In this document: piece after piece, positions 21,446-32,360 of the stretch | Numbering within the stretch: the first letter of the stretch is position 1 | Layout: the number at the start of each line of letters is the position of its first letter | Origin: Meconema thalassinum | Taxonomy: Eukaryota; Arthropoda; Insecta; Orthoptera; Tettigoniidae | NCBI GenBank assembly: GCA_946902985.2 | Contig: OX336388.2 | Coordinates: forward strand, 1,504,266,545 to 1,504,330,544 | Direction of reading: 5' to 3' | Length of the DNA stretch: 64,000 nt | Notes under the pieces: model-generated | What the model was told of the DNA's origin: nothing | Database searches by the model: none | The model's input: only the letters and a program-made list of their open reading frames with translations | Position numbers and translations under genes: made by a program

Positions 21446-22640
21446 AACGATGAATTACTGTCGACCAAAGTATTATGTGTACTCGAGTTTGAAGGTTGTT
21501 TGTTAAGTAGCCAATAGACCTACATAAAATCCAATACCATCAACATTTTCGTCGTTCTATTCTACGTTAGTTCATGTAGGTTTGGAATTTTTAATTTATA
21601 TTTTAATATTTTTTATCGCAGTTGGAACACAAAAAGTGCACGTTTTTAAGCGTGTTTCAACCATGCGTCACATTTAAGAATTATTATCTCAAAAGCCCGT
21701 CATCAGATCGAATCCAAATTTTAACACAATATACATTGGAATGTTGTATAACTGGTTTATTAATTTCACAATTGTGTGTGTCCAAGAAACATTGTTGTTA
21801 TCATTGTTGTAAGGTAACTTTTTCACGGCTCGGGGTGGTTGGAAAATGTAGTTCTTGGTTGCGTTGTAATCGGTATACATCAAAAAGTTTTGCTGTATGA
21901 CTGTGAAATACGTAAATTAATTCACTCTTTTTATATCGGTTTGTATTTCTACGGGGAAATAACACATGTTTCACCTGCTAGCCGCTCCGGCAAACACTGT
22001 ACAGCGTTGCTGAGATGGAGCCCATCACTTCCGAGCGAGACGCGCCATGATGCGTGTGGGCACCATTACGGCAACGCTGTACAGCTATTGCCGGAGCGGC
22101 TAGCAGGTGAAACATGTGTTATTTCCCCGTAGAAATACAAACCGATATAAAATAAGTGAATAAATTGACGTATTTCACAGTCATACAGCATAACCTTTCG
22201 ATGTATAAGGATTACAAAGCAACCAAGAACTACATTTTCCAACCACCCCGAGCCGAGAAAAAGTTACCTTACAAAAATGATAACAACTTTGTTTCTTGGA
22301 CACAAAAAAAATTGAAATTAATAAACCAGTTATACAATATTCCAATGTATATTGTGTTAAAATTTGGATTCGATGTGATGACGGGTTTTGAGATAATAAT
22401 TCGTAAATGTGACGCATGGTTGAAACACGCTTAAAAACGTGCACTTTTTGTGTTCCAACTGTGATAAAAAAATATTAAAATATAAATTAAAAATTCCAAA
22501 CCTACATGACCTAACGTAAAATAGAACGACGAAAATGATGATGTTATTGGATTTTATGTACGTCAATTGGTTACTTCACAAACAACCTTCAAACTCGAGT
22601 GCACATAATACTTTGGTCGACAGTAGGTGAATTTACGTAT
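21446..22640. repeat. Large imperfect palindrome, arms about 590 bp
   Basis: The left arm (21446 to about 22040) is repeated as reverse complement in the right arm (about 22048 to 22640). Matched landmarks: CTGTCGACCAAAGTATTATG with its complement near 22605-22624; AAAAGTGCACGTTTTTAAGC with its complement near 22430-22449; and GCTAGCCGCTCCGGCAA against TTGCCGGAGCGGCTAGC near 22089-22105. The centre is almost without spacer. Both arms keep a similar frame (KNYIFQPPRA..., NQLYNIPMYIVLKFGFD), probably because they are copies of one sequence. It could be a foldback-type transposon or an inverted duplication. Confidence 0.88.
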
Positions 22641-23354
22641 GTTTGAGAAATTGACATGAACACAATCTCTAATTCACGTAATACGAGATATAAACCATTA
22701 GTTTTGGACGACATACTAAGTTTCATGAAGATCGGGTCATTTTGTGATGAGTTGGAGGAATTCAAAGATTAAGAATTGATATGCATGCCATCTATAAATT
22801 GAGGAAAGGAAGGAGCGGATTTATATACCTGAAAGTTTAGATTTTAGTTGGAGTCCACTGTGTCATATTTTAATGTGCTCGTGTCTTTCAGTGGCGAATT
22901 ACTGTAGGTGATTTCATGTTTGAGGAATTGACTTGCTCACTTTTTGAACTTTGAAAAGTGAGATATAGATTTTTGTAACTATAGAATTAGACCTTTGTAG
23001 GGGTCCACTGTACGACGTTGCACAGAGATTAAGCTGTATGTATACAGGCTGCTATAAGCCCTGTATGGTGAGAGGACACTGTGCAAGCTGGGAGAAATGG
23101 TGGTAGTAGAGGGAGTGGTTGGAGAGGATGAAGGATCTCGCCACACGCATCGATCTGGGCTGCTTTAGGTACCCCCTCCCTGGGGATGACATAGGTGAAT
23201 TCGGAAATGAAATAAGTACCACATATGCTTTTGTTGTGTAACGTCTTTCCACTCGGTATCTGTATATTTTTTGAGGGTGAGATTTTGAAAAATGAAACGG
23301 AAATGGATGGGACGGAAACAATGAGCACGCGCGGTGGCGGAGATTGGTACCACG
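22641..23354. repeat. Degenerate direct repeats; no gene
   Basis: Three loosely similar blocks of roughly 170 bp follow the palindrome. They carry GAGAAATTGACATG, AGAATTGATATGCATG and GAGGAATTGACTTG, and later blocks carry GGAGTCCACTGT and GGGGTCCACTGT. From about 23030 the sequence is unassigned. Confidence 0.4.
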
Positions 23355-24215
23355 ACGTACTATCGGCTAATGTGGCTATGTGCAATGTATATCGCGTAGG
23401 GTTTACTTCAAGGTCTGGAGGCCCCATTACAGATATTCCTACAATAAATCATCTTCAAGTTGACGTTCTTTGGTGTGAAAATATTCATTATATCATATTT
23501 GCTGAAAGCAATTATGATTTATTAAATCTTCATACGTTTGCTGTATTCTTATTTAATATAAGCACTCGAGGTACTGTCAAGGTTTGGAGGCCCGTTTCCT
23601 GAAATCCTGTAGGCTGTTACATGTCTGTCTATGGTATGTTTAGTGTTCTTAGGAGAGGGCATGAGATTGAACTAGAGTTGTTATGTTAGGAGGACATGCA
23701 AGATGGCCAGCGCGGCGTTGGAGCGCTTGAGTGAGGGTTGCTGGAACTTGTCGAGCGGGAGTGTCTGCTCTGTGGATTCCAGAGGTGTGAGAGACAATGG
23801 CAGGAAGGCTTTGTAAAGGAATAAATGAAGGTTATGAATTGTGCTATTAATACTTGTTTGAGATACTGTATATGTGAAGAAATATATAAAAGGAAATATT
23901 CTATTGTCTTTACTACGTCACATTGGTTGTATCTTACTACAACATATTATATAGCACCTCCAAGGAAATACAATGATGGAATGAGTACTGTCGGCCATGT
24001 GGCTATGTGGAGTGTACATCGCATACGGTTTACTTCAAGGTTCGGACGCCCCATTACAGATATTCCTACAATAAATCATCTTGAACTTGTTCTTTGGTGT
24101 GAAAATATTCATTATGTCATATTTGCTGAAAACAATTATGATTTATTAAATCTTCATACTTTTGCTGTATTCTTATTTAATGTAAACATTCGAGGTACTG
24201 TCGGCCATGTGGCAT
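23355..24215 (+). repeat. Two diverged direct repeats of about 230 bp
   Basis: Blocks 23359-23600 and 23987-24215 are direct copies about 628 bp apart, both starting near GTACTRTCGGC. The shared segment CCCCATTACAGATATTCC through TTTGCTGTATTCTTATTTAA is over 90 percent identical by eye. Both copies keep the same open frame (TDIPTINHL, LWCENIHY, NYDLLNLHTFAVFLFN), and the one length difference is a 3-nt gap. I recognise no protein family. It may be an old element duplicated locally. Confidence 0.6.
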
Positions 24216-24316
24216 GTTACACATCATATGCGACTACTGTAAGGCTCGTAATTTTTTATTTAAACCTGACAAGCATGAATGCGAAGTTCACGTTTTCCAT
24301 GTTCCTTTGTGTGTAA

Positions 24317-24879
24317 TACCTCCCTTATTCGTGCCGTGGTTATCATAATCTGGCTTTTAAATTATGGACCTCAAGTACCTCTTCCCAAGCAGTGAGTATA
24401 TCAAACGGTTTATTTATAGCGGCATATACTGTTAGAATTATCGTAGCGATCATTTAAATTTATTTAAAAATATTGATATTTTCATGAAATAGTAAACAAT
24501 TTTGTTTGAAAACTCACTGAAACCTGTTTGAAACAGACACAAGAGTCGTCATGATGCAATTACACAATTTCCATTGCAATGCAATCAGTGTTTGAAACTA
24601 ACGTTCAGTTAATGTAATTTAGTTATGATTAGTTCACATGGAAAATAATTAGCCTAGTAGGGAAGTTTATCATGAAACCATCGAGGGAATATTCATTCTT
24701 ACAAGAATTACTAACAGTATATGTTGGAAACATGACCCTAAGTATTTAAATAAGCTATGTAGTTAATATTACAGTACGTCAATATTTTGTAGTCGAGATC
24801 ATGATTGATACTCATGGGACCCAGTGTATTCGAGAAAGACCGCCACTCAGCTCATAGCTTGCAAGATTATGGGTGACGC
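24317..24879. other. No gene seen
   Basis: AT-rich sequence without repeats or frames of interest. Confidence 0.4.
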
Positions 24880-24917
24880 ATGTCTAGCTCATTTATAAAG
24901 AGCAGAAGCCAATTTAC

Positions 24918-25453
24918 TTACTTCCTTTCGCTCCGTGTGGAGCATAGGGAATCCAAGAATGATTTCTATCGGGCTCTGTTAGCTGCCAAGTTCTTCACTT
25001 CCCTCCGAGTCTTTCCATCTTTCCTGGCCTCCTCTTCAATGGTACGTTCCCAGGTCATTCTCGATCTTCCTCGTCTCCGAACCCCTTGAAGATTCCAGTC
25101 CAGAGTCCCCCTTTCTACTGCATCATTACGTTTCCGCAGAGTATGCCCAATCCATCCCCATTTCCTCCGTTTAATTTGGGCTTCTATAGGTTGTCTTTGC
25201 CACAGCTCTTTGTTTGTGATTATATCTGGCCATCGTATACCCAGAATTCGACGCAGACAGCGATTGATGAATACTTGAAGTTGGTGGCTAATAGAATTGG
25301 TAACTTTCCATGTTTCACATGCATTTTCGTCTTCATGGATATGTTACGGTTTCTCCAGACTGGATAGGGCTGTACAAAAGCCCCATTCGCGTTTCGTATT
25401 CTGCTCTTGATATCCTCCTCAGCAGAAACAGTCCTTTGCATATAACCTATCAT
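24918..25453 (-). pseudogene. LINE reverse transcriptase C-terminal fragment
   Basis: On the minus strand, AEEDIKSRIRNANGAF near 25400 is followed, after a frame change near 25300, by GIRWPDIITNKELWQRQ, RRKWGWIGHTLRKRN and RRRGRSRMTWERTIEEEARK. It ends at the stop 24920-24918. This is the thumb and C-terminal region typical of insect and flatworm LINE ORF2 proteins of the RTE-like type. A Trp codon has become TAG near 24966. The RT catalytic core is absent, so this is a 5'-truncated dead copy. Confidence 0.75.
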
Positions 25454-25793
25454 AAGGCCGAGTCTACCACAAACACACTGAGGCAGATGAAGCCTGGGAG
25501 ATTCAAGATGGGTGCCTCGCGGGTTAGATCATACTCACTCTGTTTACCAACTGTCATTGGAACTAAAGCGGTAAGATATCAGTTCCTAAGCAGTTTTCCT
25601 TGTAGGTTTGATGGACTTTTTCTTAGCTGGACATGCGATGGATTAAGAGTGGCTCATTCTTGAGCGTACTGAACCTTAGATGAACGATGATCTTCTGTCT
25701 TTTGACGTGAGGATAACATCTACTGGCTGAATGTGACATGATTAAGCCACACATCAGAGCAGTACTCAGCTGAATAGTGCATCAAAGCTGAAG
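25454..25793. other. No gene seen
   Basis: The 117-residue plus-strand frame reaching here overlaps the antisense of the LINE and is not credible. No terminal structures are seen. Confidence 0.4.
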
Positions 25794-26386
25794 AGAGGTG
25801 TGTAAATTATTAGAATCAAATAATGAATTTAAATCAATCAGAATGCTTTATTCAAACTCATTTTATTGACCAACTGCTGACATCTTTTATCACCGTACTT
25901 ATTAATGCTTTCTCCCGTGTAGACTTATAACTTCTCCCATTAGGAATTGCTTCTGGAAATTTTAAGAATTGGTATTCCAAGGGATACCTGATCTGGATCC
26001 GTTTTCTCTTGTTTCATTGACTTTGGAATGTACCCAATAAATCAGGTGATTTCAAACCATGGTCCACGAATCTTTGAATAGTTCAAGAGTGGGTGATCAG
26101 TAAAAAGACTTTTGAGTTCCTCTGCTCTAAACTCACACGAAAAGTTGAATAAGTTGATCAAAACAAAACGTGTGGCATTTTGCATTAACAAGGCTCCTTT
26201 TTTAGTGGAAATTCTATAAAATCATTTTACAATTATTTTCTTAAAATAAAATGTAATTAATACTGTTGGTTAAATATTTGAAATAAATGTAATCCCTTGT
26301 AAAATATATTTAATGCATTAAATCATGAAAAGTATAAATACAATTTTGGGAAACTGGCACTGAGTCAAATAATTTGCACACCTCTG
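25794..26386. mobile_element. Tc1/mariner-type MITE, copy 1
   Basis: The terminal inverted repeats are AGAGGTGTGTAAATTATTAG at the left and its near-complement CAAATAATTTGCACACCTCT at the right, with TA directly outside the right end. At 593 bp with no transposase it is non-autonomous. A second copy in inverted orientation lies at 33955-34438. Shared landmarks are GTTGGTCAATAAAATGA and the block around the CAAAGATTC motif. Confidence 0.78.
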
Positions 26387-26749
26387 TAGTTGTAGTTTAG
26401 TGTGTTCCACATGAAGACGCTGCAGGAGTTTGTTACAGGTCTTAAGTTTAGCATCAGGTTTGCATCAGTTTTACGTAGATCACAGACAGGAGAATCAATC
26501 CAATAATCTAAACTGTTGGTGAGAATTCTGGTTGTCTCAAAATTTGCTGCAGGTGTATCTTGATGGTTTGCCACCCTTTCATAATTGCCCCAGTAGACTC
26601 AGTTATGATTGAATGGATGGAACACAAGATGTAACCACTGTGTTGCCACTCTGTCAGACGACGCAAAAGACCTATTGATGCCACCATCATTTTACTGTTC
26701 AAACACTAAAGTTGACATGGAAATTATTTTTGGTATATTATTAAGGGGA
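26387..26749. other. No gene seen
   Basis: Two overlapping minus-strand frames (about 65 residues each) have unremarkable composition. No family is recognised. Confidence 0.4.
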
Positions 26750-27640
26750 ATTGCGAAACCTTAGTCATATAGCCCAGTGTACTTAGGTGTGTGTGTGTAA
26801 TATGACAGAAAACCTGTAACATTGTGGTGGCAGTAGGGTGTATTTGTGATTGAGGCCAGAATTTGCAAGGAGGCAATCGTAGCCCTACGGTACAGACCAC
26901 TCCGGCTATTGCCTAGAGTAGAAGTGTGAGAGGCGGCTTCAATGGCGTAGTCGGTAGCATGCTGAGCTTCTATGCCCAAGATCGTGGGTTCAAACCCAGT
27001 CGAAGTCGTCAGATTCTTTAAGAGCGTTAAACATCCCTCAGTATGCCTTCCTTCGGAGGGGAAATAAAGCCGGTGGGCCTATGTCATAGATTTGTGGCAT
27101 GTAAAAGAACCTTCCACTAACTACAATTGCGTGAAGCTAAGTTTGTAGGTTAGATTTTATAAACGCTTTATTAAGTTCCAAAGTTCGCCGTCAGGTGCCA
27201 GTTGCGGTGGCATCTAGTAGCCAATTTCGTGGCTAGGTGTCGTTGATGGTAGCACTTGGTAGCAAAAGTAGGAATTACTTGAAATTGATTGTCTGCAGTC
27301 CTTACCTGAATTACAGGTAACTAATACAGCCATCACAATTAACACCGATTATCAGAAAAATATCTACACACACCAAAAATACACGGGGCTACATGGACGC
27401 GTTGTCATAGCCCCTAAACTGAGAAACCAACCAACCGATAGTGCGAAACTACGATTCACCACTTTTAGAACAACATAGGTGGGAATCGAACACATTTCTT
27501 CTTAGTTACGTCTCACTAGGCTGAGCGTATCCCGTTCCAAACCTCAGACCAGAATTATTTTTCTTGCCGGAACCAGAAATCAAACCCACGACATTTTGCG
27601 TCCGGAGTCTCTATATGTACCACGTAACCACAGAAGGTGC
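26750..27640 (-). mobile_element. SINE family 1 (minus), split by another SINE
   Basis: The 3' part (26750-26931) shows ATAGCCCAGTGTACTTAGG and TTGTGATTGAGG in reverse order. The 5' part with the head lies at 27437-27640 (GGTGGGAATCGAAC, then CAGACCAGAATTA and CCGGAACC). The break falls inside the central domain (AGTAGAAGTGTGAG / AGTGCGAAACTAC). The interruption is a SINE family 2 insertion at 26932-27436. Confidence 0.78.
26932..27436 (+). mobile_element. SINE family 2, composite, about 505 bp
   Basis: The tRNA-like head GGCTTCAATGGCGTAGTCGG with B box GGGTTCAAACCC is followed by CTTCCTTCGGAGGGGAAATA, a long middle and a tail (ACACGGGGCTACATGGACGC ... AACCAACCAACC). The same composite occurs on the minus strand at 55484-56018, which defines both ends. 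The tail is the same as the SINE family 1 tail. A diverged duplication flanks it (AGTGTGAGA / AGTGCGAAA). Confidence 0.85.
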
Positions 27641-29310
27641 TGATATCCTAACGGAATTAACAGATAAACACGAAATTAGGCACCAGAAATTTAAATATAT
27701 ATTTAATTTAACAATGAAGCGGCAAATCAAATTTCAAATAGTTGTGTTTCACAAGGTAGGACTGTGAAAGATGAGTCAGGGTTGTTCCAAAATTGTTATC
27801 GTGGGTTTTTAGTTATATAAACACTGACTCCATTAAACTAGAGACTCTGGTTCCTTGCTCCTTTCAGTGACTCCTCTCAGTATATGAAGAGCGTATTCCC
27901 AATGTGACTTAAATCCAAAAATTGCACCACTTCAGAAATCGCATTTTTGTTTCTTCGTATAATTAAATTCAGATATGATTATGAATATAATGTAATTTCA
28001 TTCATTACTTTTATGCACAACCTGACACTGTGTTTCAAAAATCTCCTATCAATGAAAATGGTACTAATGGTCTCCTCTAAGTTGGAGTTAGGACGTTTTG
28101 GATATAAATCATAAATTGATATACGCTTTGAGTGATATTTATGAACATTTAAATGGTTTAAACACAACAAACGCAAACTGATGCTCTACATATTCTTCAA
28201 AGTTGGCCATGGTCTTGATTTATCACGTGATATCACGTGATTTCCAGAGAGCCATCGGATTGGTCAACATGGATATATGATACATTGAAAATAAGTACAC
28301 GTTAGAGTTGCGCTACTTTGCAAATAAACTTAGTTTTTAGATCTCTGCTAATAAGGGATACACGACGACGTATTGCGACTTAAATCCTTTAGTATACTTT
28401 GAGAGTACCTATAAACTTGCTTATGAAAGAAGAAACTGACATGCCGTCAAATTTGGGTTTAGGTCACTTTGGAAATAAGCTCTTCATAATGCACTCATAT
28501 TAAATAAGTGTTGAAGTTATAAAAACTTAGATGTTCATAACGCTTAATGCACTGGGGTAAGCTTACACGCCAAGTGCAAACGCTTACAAAACGGCCTTTC
28601 GGCTTTATCGCTGACTCAATGTACAATGATGCTATCCAGATGCTCTGCCCTGAATTGTAATGATTTTGAACCAAGGGTAGCTTACCAACTTTTCTTATAA
28701 ATGGCATAATGGTTCATTAAAACATGCGCTTCATGATTGCGGTCGTTGATTTGAAATGCTTGCTAAAGGGAAACTACAGCAGATAAAGGGTAATGTCTAA
28801 TTTAAAACGAGCTATTCATTGTAGTGTTGAAGTAAATAATTAATGCTGCACATAAGATAAACCGAATAACAAATAGATTTAGCGCTTCACTCAGAGCGTA
28901 GCCCAAAGGAAAATGTATCATAATAGTAAATGAGCGATTAAAAGACACAAGGAAAGAGATAATGAAGATTGGTTGGAGGCTATTAATTGATATCTCCTTT
29001 TGTCCTTTGTTCAGTTTTGGAGGGAGAGTTTAATTGAGTTCTACTGCAAGCGGGTATTGCCAGACTGATGGGAGATGTCTCTTTCCATCATCAGATATTG
29101 TTTCACGTTTAAATCAAAAAACAGGGCGGGAGATGGCAACTGTAAAAAACTATTTAGCCCATGTACTCTTCAAATATATATAACACAGTGTGTGAAGATA
29201 ATTTACTGTGGTGAAGCACAGATAATTAGAAAAGATGTATGTTACATGTGTGCAGTGATTTATCCCGTTAATGGTTCAGGATGAGAGGTGCAAAGCTGTA
29301 CAAGCAGACA
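27641..29310. other. Long stretch without recognisable gene
   Basis: No gene or element ends seen. It contains a perfect 20-bp palindrome at 28222-28241 with two CACGTG E-boxes. This could be unique, possibly host, intergenic or intronic sequence. Confidence 0.4.
28222..28241. promoter_or_regulatory. Double CACGTG E-box palindrome
   Basis: A perfect 20-bp palindrome, ATCACGTGATATCACGTGAT, with two CACGTG hexamers 10 bp apart. CACGTG is bound by bHLH factors, and 10-bp spacing puts both on one helix face. No nearby promoter or gene is visible, so function is unproven. Confidence 0.3.
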
Positions 29311-29770
29311 GCAGAACGTGGTGTAGTGGCTCTCTTTCTTGAATGTCACCATTGAGGTCCAAGTTTGATTCCCAGCTTTGCCAAAAATTTGATTATGGCC
29401 AGGAGGTTGACGCTCAGGAAAGACACTTGCCGAAAAAGGACACTAGAGGTTATATAAGGAAGCGGGGAAGTTGAGAGGATTGAGGAGGAAGCAGTGACGT
29501 ATTCTGACAGCATACGTGACTTCGTGAGGCAGAAATGATATCCACTTCAACAATCATAGAACTGGTTTCTAGTGGTTTTCCGCTTCTACTCCAGGCAAGT
29601 GCTAGTATGATTCCTAATTTAAGGCCATCACCTAGCTTCAGTTACAAATACACATACTAATACAGGCACAACAATAACTCTGGTTATCAGAAAAAATCTA
29701 CAGTCAGCCTAGTACACGGGGATAAATGACCGCGTTGTCGCAAGCGTATAAACGAATTAACAACAACATA
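29311..29770 (+). mobile_element. SINE family 1 with a 100-bp internal insertion
   Basis: Head CGTGGTGTAGTGGCTC and B-box variant GTTTGATTCCCAG at about 29361, then the central domain near 29585-29612 and the tail with TACACGGGG near 29712. About 107 bp at 29409-29515 do not belong to the family. They match a second copy at 29885-29984. Confidence 0.78.
29409..29515 (+). repeat. 100-bp module with TATA-like motif, copy 1
   Basis: Carries GACGCTCAGG, CACTAGAGGTTATATAAGGA and GAAGCAGTGACGTA. It interrupts a SINE, so it arrived as an insertion or by gene conversion. The second copy at 29885-29984 is not inside a SINE. Confidence 0.75.
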
Positions 29771-29884
29771 AACACATGCCCAAAATGTATCTGAACAATG
29801 GCTTCTGGGTCTTCCTGCGTAAATTAACGCGTTTAGCCGTAAATAAATACGACAGAAGTATGAAACAACTGCAGAACGTCTTAG

Positions 29885-29984
29885 GACGCTGAGGAGAGGC
29901 ACGTGCCGAGAAAGCGCACTAGAGGTTATATAAGGAAGTGGGGAAGTTGACATGGGTGTTGAGGAAGCAGTGACGTAATCTTAA
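29885..29984 (+). repeat. 100-bp module with TATA-like motif, copy 2
   Basis: A direct repeat of 29409-29515 at a distance of 476 bp, about 85 percent identical by eye, including GGTTATATAAGGAAG and GTTGAGGAAGCAGTGACGTA. Confidence 0.75.
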
Positions 29985-29985
29985 A

Positions 29986-30349
29986 GCATTAGAGATAAAC
30001 TACTGTTTACATCAGAAGCATGTGACTGACCTTCAAGTACTTGTTTATGACCACAAAGAAGTCCATCTAGATTACAGGCTGCGTATTTCAGAATTTCTGA
30101 TGTAGCTGGCGATGCAGCAGCGTTGCCGCGAACTCGTCAGGACTATAACGATTCTTTTCGCAAACGGTGAAGGCCACTGAGAAGTAACCAAAACATCTTG
30201 GTTAGCTACACCTAAGTGGTTATATTTGTTTAGTAGATACCTTCCACCCTGTATGATAGAGCTCACTGAGAGATGATGTGAACTTTGGTGGGTCTACGTT
30301 ACCCTTGCCGTAATGGAATAGGCCCTATAACATGACTGAGCAGTCATAC
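29986..30349. other. No gene seen
   Basis: Short frames only, without repeat structure that I recognise. Confidence 0.35.
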
Positions 30350-30718
30350 GTCGGAGTTGTTTAGATGCTGTGAGGTGGTCAGGTAACCCCATGTATTTGT
30401 GTGTGTGTAAAATCTGTCTGATAATCCGTTTCACTTTTATGGCTATATTAAAAGGTGTATTTTTAATTGGTGCTAGAATTGGGAAGGAGGCATACGTGGT
30501 CTTTATTAGGAACCATCCCAGCATTTACCTGGAGAAGTAGCGGAAAACCACGTAAATCCACTTCTAGGAGGACTAAGGTTGAAATCAAACCCACCTCTTC
30601 TTAGGTTTGCCTCAGGAGGCTGAGTGTATCTCGTTTCAGTCCTCAGACTGGAATTAGATTTCTTGGCAGAGCCGGAAATCGAACGCGGACCTCCGGGGTG
30701 ACAGCCAAGAATGCTAGA
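30350..30718 (-). mobile_element. SINE family 1 (minus), near full length
   Basis: Read on the minus strand: head at 30718-30650 (CACCCCGGAGGTCCGCGTTC), GGTGGGTTTGATTTC, the central domain (CCAGGTAAATGCTGGGATGG at about 30532-30513) and a tail reaching about 30356. The overlapping frames come from the SINE. Confidence 0.8.
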
Positions 30719-30994
30719 TCTGCAATATAACATATATTTGTGTTCCGCTTTTAACTACGTTTATTTTCGTAAATTATTTAGCATGCATTTATTCTCTTGT
30801 TATTTCTGGACATAAATTTACTGCAAAAAATTTATTAATGAAATGTTTAGACTGATTGACTCTGAAACAACTTTCTACTGTTTAGATTTTTCAGATTCAT
30901 TATCCTGGCTGTTTTAAATTTTGGTTTCCGGTGCTTAAAATGCTGTCATCAGATTTTATATTATTAATTGTTCTTTTTAATACCGTTAAATGTT

Positions 30995-31110
30995 TTATTA
31001 TTGCAACCAATGACCATTTATTTTATTATCAGGACGGGCCAGGGAAGGGATTTTGGTAGAAATCAGCCGTGGACCTATTAGAAGGAACCGTCCTTGCATT
31101 TGCATGTTGG
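30995..31110 (-). mobile_element. SINE family 4 fragment (minus)
   Basis: GGCCAGGGAAGGGATTTTGG and CGTGGACCTATTAGAAGGAA match the better copy at 46950-47140, including the start of the central domain (TGCATTTGCATG). Truncated beyond about 31110. Confidence 0.6.
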
Positions 31111-31377
31111 TGATAATAATTTTCATGACGACAGTGATGAGATTCAAATCCACACTCTCCCGATGTCGTGAAACATTCATGGATATTACTGTTATTCATC
31201 TTACAAATACTTTCAATTGATAAGTTTTGTTTTTTACTGTTAGAGTGTAGATATCTGCAAGGGACAAAAAGTTATTTGAGGGGGACATCTTATGTGACTA
31301 AAACCTATAAACCGTATACTGGAATGCCATATTAACAAGGGACCTATTTAGAGTCATTGTCTGTAACAAATGATTGC

Positions 31378-31648
31378 CAACCAGGCATCTTGAGCCAGAT
31401 TACACGTGAGGTTGGGCTGGCAGTCCATTACAGCTCCTCCTGGTGCCAGTATTCTTTTTTTTCCTCGATGTGACCACAGACTGCTACGAGGGAAAAATAA
31501 TAGTGTGCAGTATGGTTTTTAGGATATGGTTGCAGTGCATTAATACCATTCGGGATGCAAGCAGAGAATTATCGACCTTCCTGACAACACGCATTATTTG
31601 GACTGCATAAAACAATATTATTAAGGGCAGCTGATTCACCCGGTATAA
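31378..31648. mobile_element. Foldback MITE family G, copy 1
   Basis: From about 31478 to 31648 it matches the right half and loop of the palindromic element at 56169-56507: CCTCGATGTGACCACAGAC, GCAGTGCATTAATACCATTC, GGGATGCAAGCAGAGAATTA and the end GCAGCTGATTCACCCGGTAT. The left half (31378-31470) is heavily diverged. Confidence 0.65.
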
Positions 31649-31734
31649 AGTAGGCCTATGTGCAATGATTCTGGAATTACGAATGATTTTATATATAGTT
31701 ACTATTATGAGTTCTTATTCTCTATTAATACTGT

Positions 31735-31785
31735 TGTATGTATGTATGTATGTATGTATGTATGTATGTATGTATGTATGTATGT
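31735..31785. repeat. (GTAT)n microsatellite
   Basis: About 12 GTAT units. The Cys-Met-Tyr-Val repeats in the frames across it are artefacts of the microsatellite. Confidence 0.97.
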
Positions 31786-31798
31786 CTACCCCTTATTA

Positions 31799-31980
31799 GG
31801 GGCATGGTGGCTCAGCGGTCTAGCTGTATGCCTCTCACCAAGGCGATCCGGGTTCGATTCCCGGTCAATGCATGTGAGATTTTCTATGTGAAATGCCATG
31901 TCCTGTGGTTCGGATTCCACGTAAAAAGGAGGTCCCGTGGCTCATAATCACAAGATTCACGGTCACGTAAAACTACAATC
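31799..31980 (+). mobile_element. SINE family 5 with tRNA-like head
   Basis: Head GGCATGGTGGCTCAGCGG, CTCACCAAGGCGATCC, B box GGGTTCGATTCCCGG, then the body ATGTGAGATTTTCTATGTG and CACGGTCACGTAAAACTAC. Related copies lie at 51463-51640 (plus) and 49040-49180 (minus). Confidence 0.8.
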
Positions 31981-31994
31981 TTCCTTCCTTTTTC

Positions 31995-32137
31995 CTACCC
32001 CTTATTATTCCCATTTTCCAACGGGGTCAGGGATGAGATGCGATGGAAGTCTTTGTGGCGATGATTTTTACGGCCGGATTCCCTTCCTGACGCCAACCTC
32101 AAGAGAGGAGTTAATGAGAGATGAAATGAATGATGGT
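31995..32137 (+). mobile_element. SINE-like 3' segment
   Basis: CAACGGGGTCAGGGATGAGA and TTACGGCCGGATTCCCTTCC followed by TGACGCCAACCTC form a block that I associate with a dispersed insect SINE. No head is present here. Confidence 0.5.
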
Positions 32138-32350
32138 GAATGAAACTGGGCAAGGATGTGGAAGGAAGCGGCCGTGGCCTGTCAGAAGGTACCGTCCCAG
32201 CATTTGCCTGGTGTTGAAAATGGGAAACCACGGAACACCATTTCAAGGACAGCCGACGGTGGGGCTCGAACCCACGCGTCTACCGAGTCAGCAGAGAGCT
32301 TGGCCCCATGACCTAATGCTGCGCTTTAGCCAGCGTAGCCACTACTGTCG
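32138..32350 (-). mobile_element. SINE with central domain (minus), family 5b
   Basis: On the minus strand the B box GGGTTCGAGCCCC lies at 32274-32262, the central domain (CAGGCAAATGCTGGGACGG) at about 32205-32187, and GGCCACGGCCGCTTCC at the lower-coordinate end. The head differs from SINE family 1 while the central domain is shared. Confidence 0.7.
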
Positions 32351-32360
32351 GTGTCTCCAT

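Noticed and set aside
23029..23427. 132-residue minus-strand Pro/Ser-rich frame
   Set aside because: Overlaps two other minus-strand frames and a plus-strand frame of equal length; no domain and no composition bias typical of a real exon.
24880..25663. Plus-strand frames over the LINE fragment
   Set aside because: They are antisense shadows of the minus-strand LINE reverse transcriptase C-terminal region.
31658..31947. Cys-Met-Tyr-Val repeat frames
   Set aside because: Translation of the (GTAT)n microsatellite and a SINE head.
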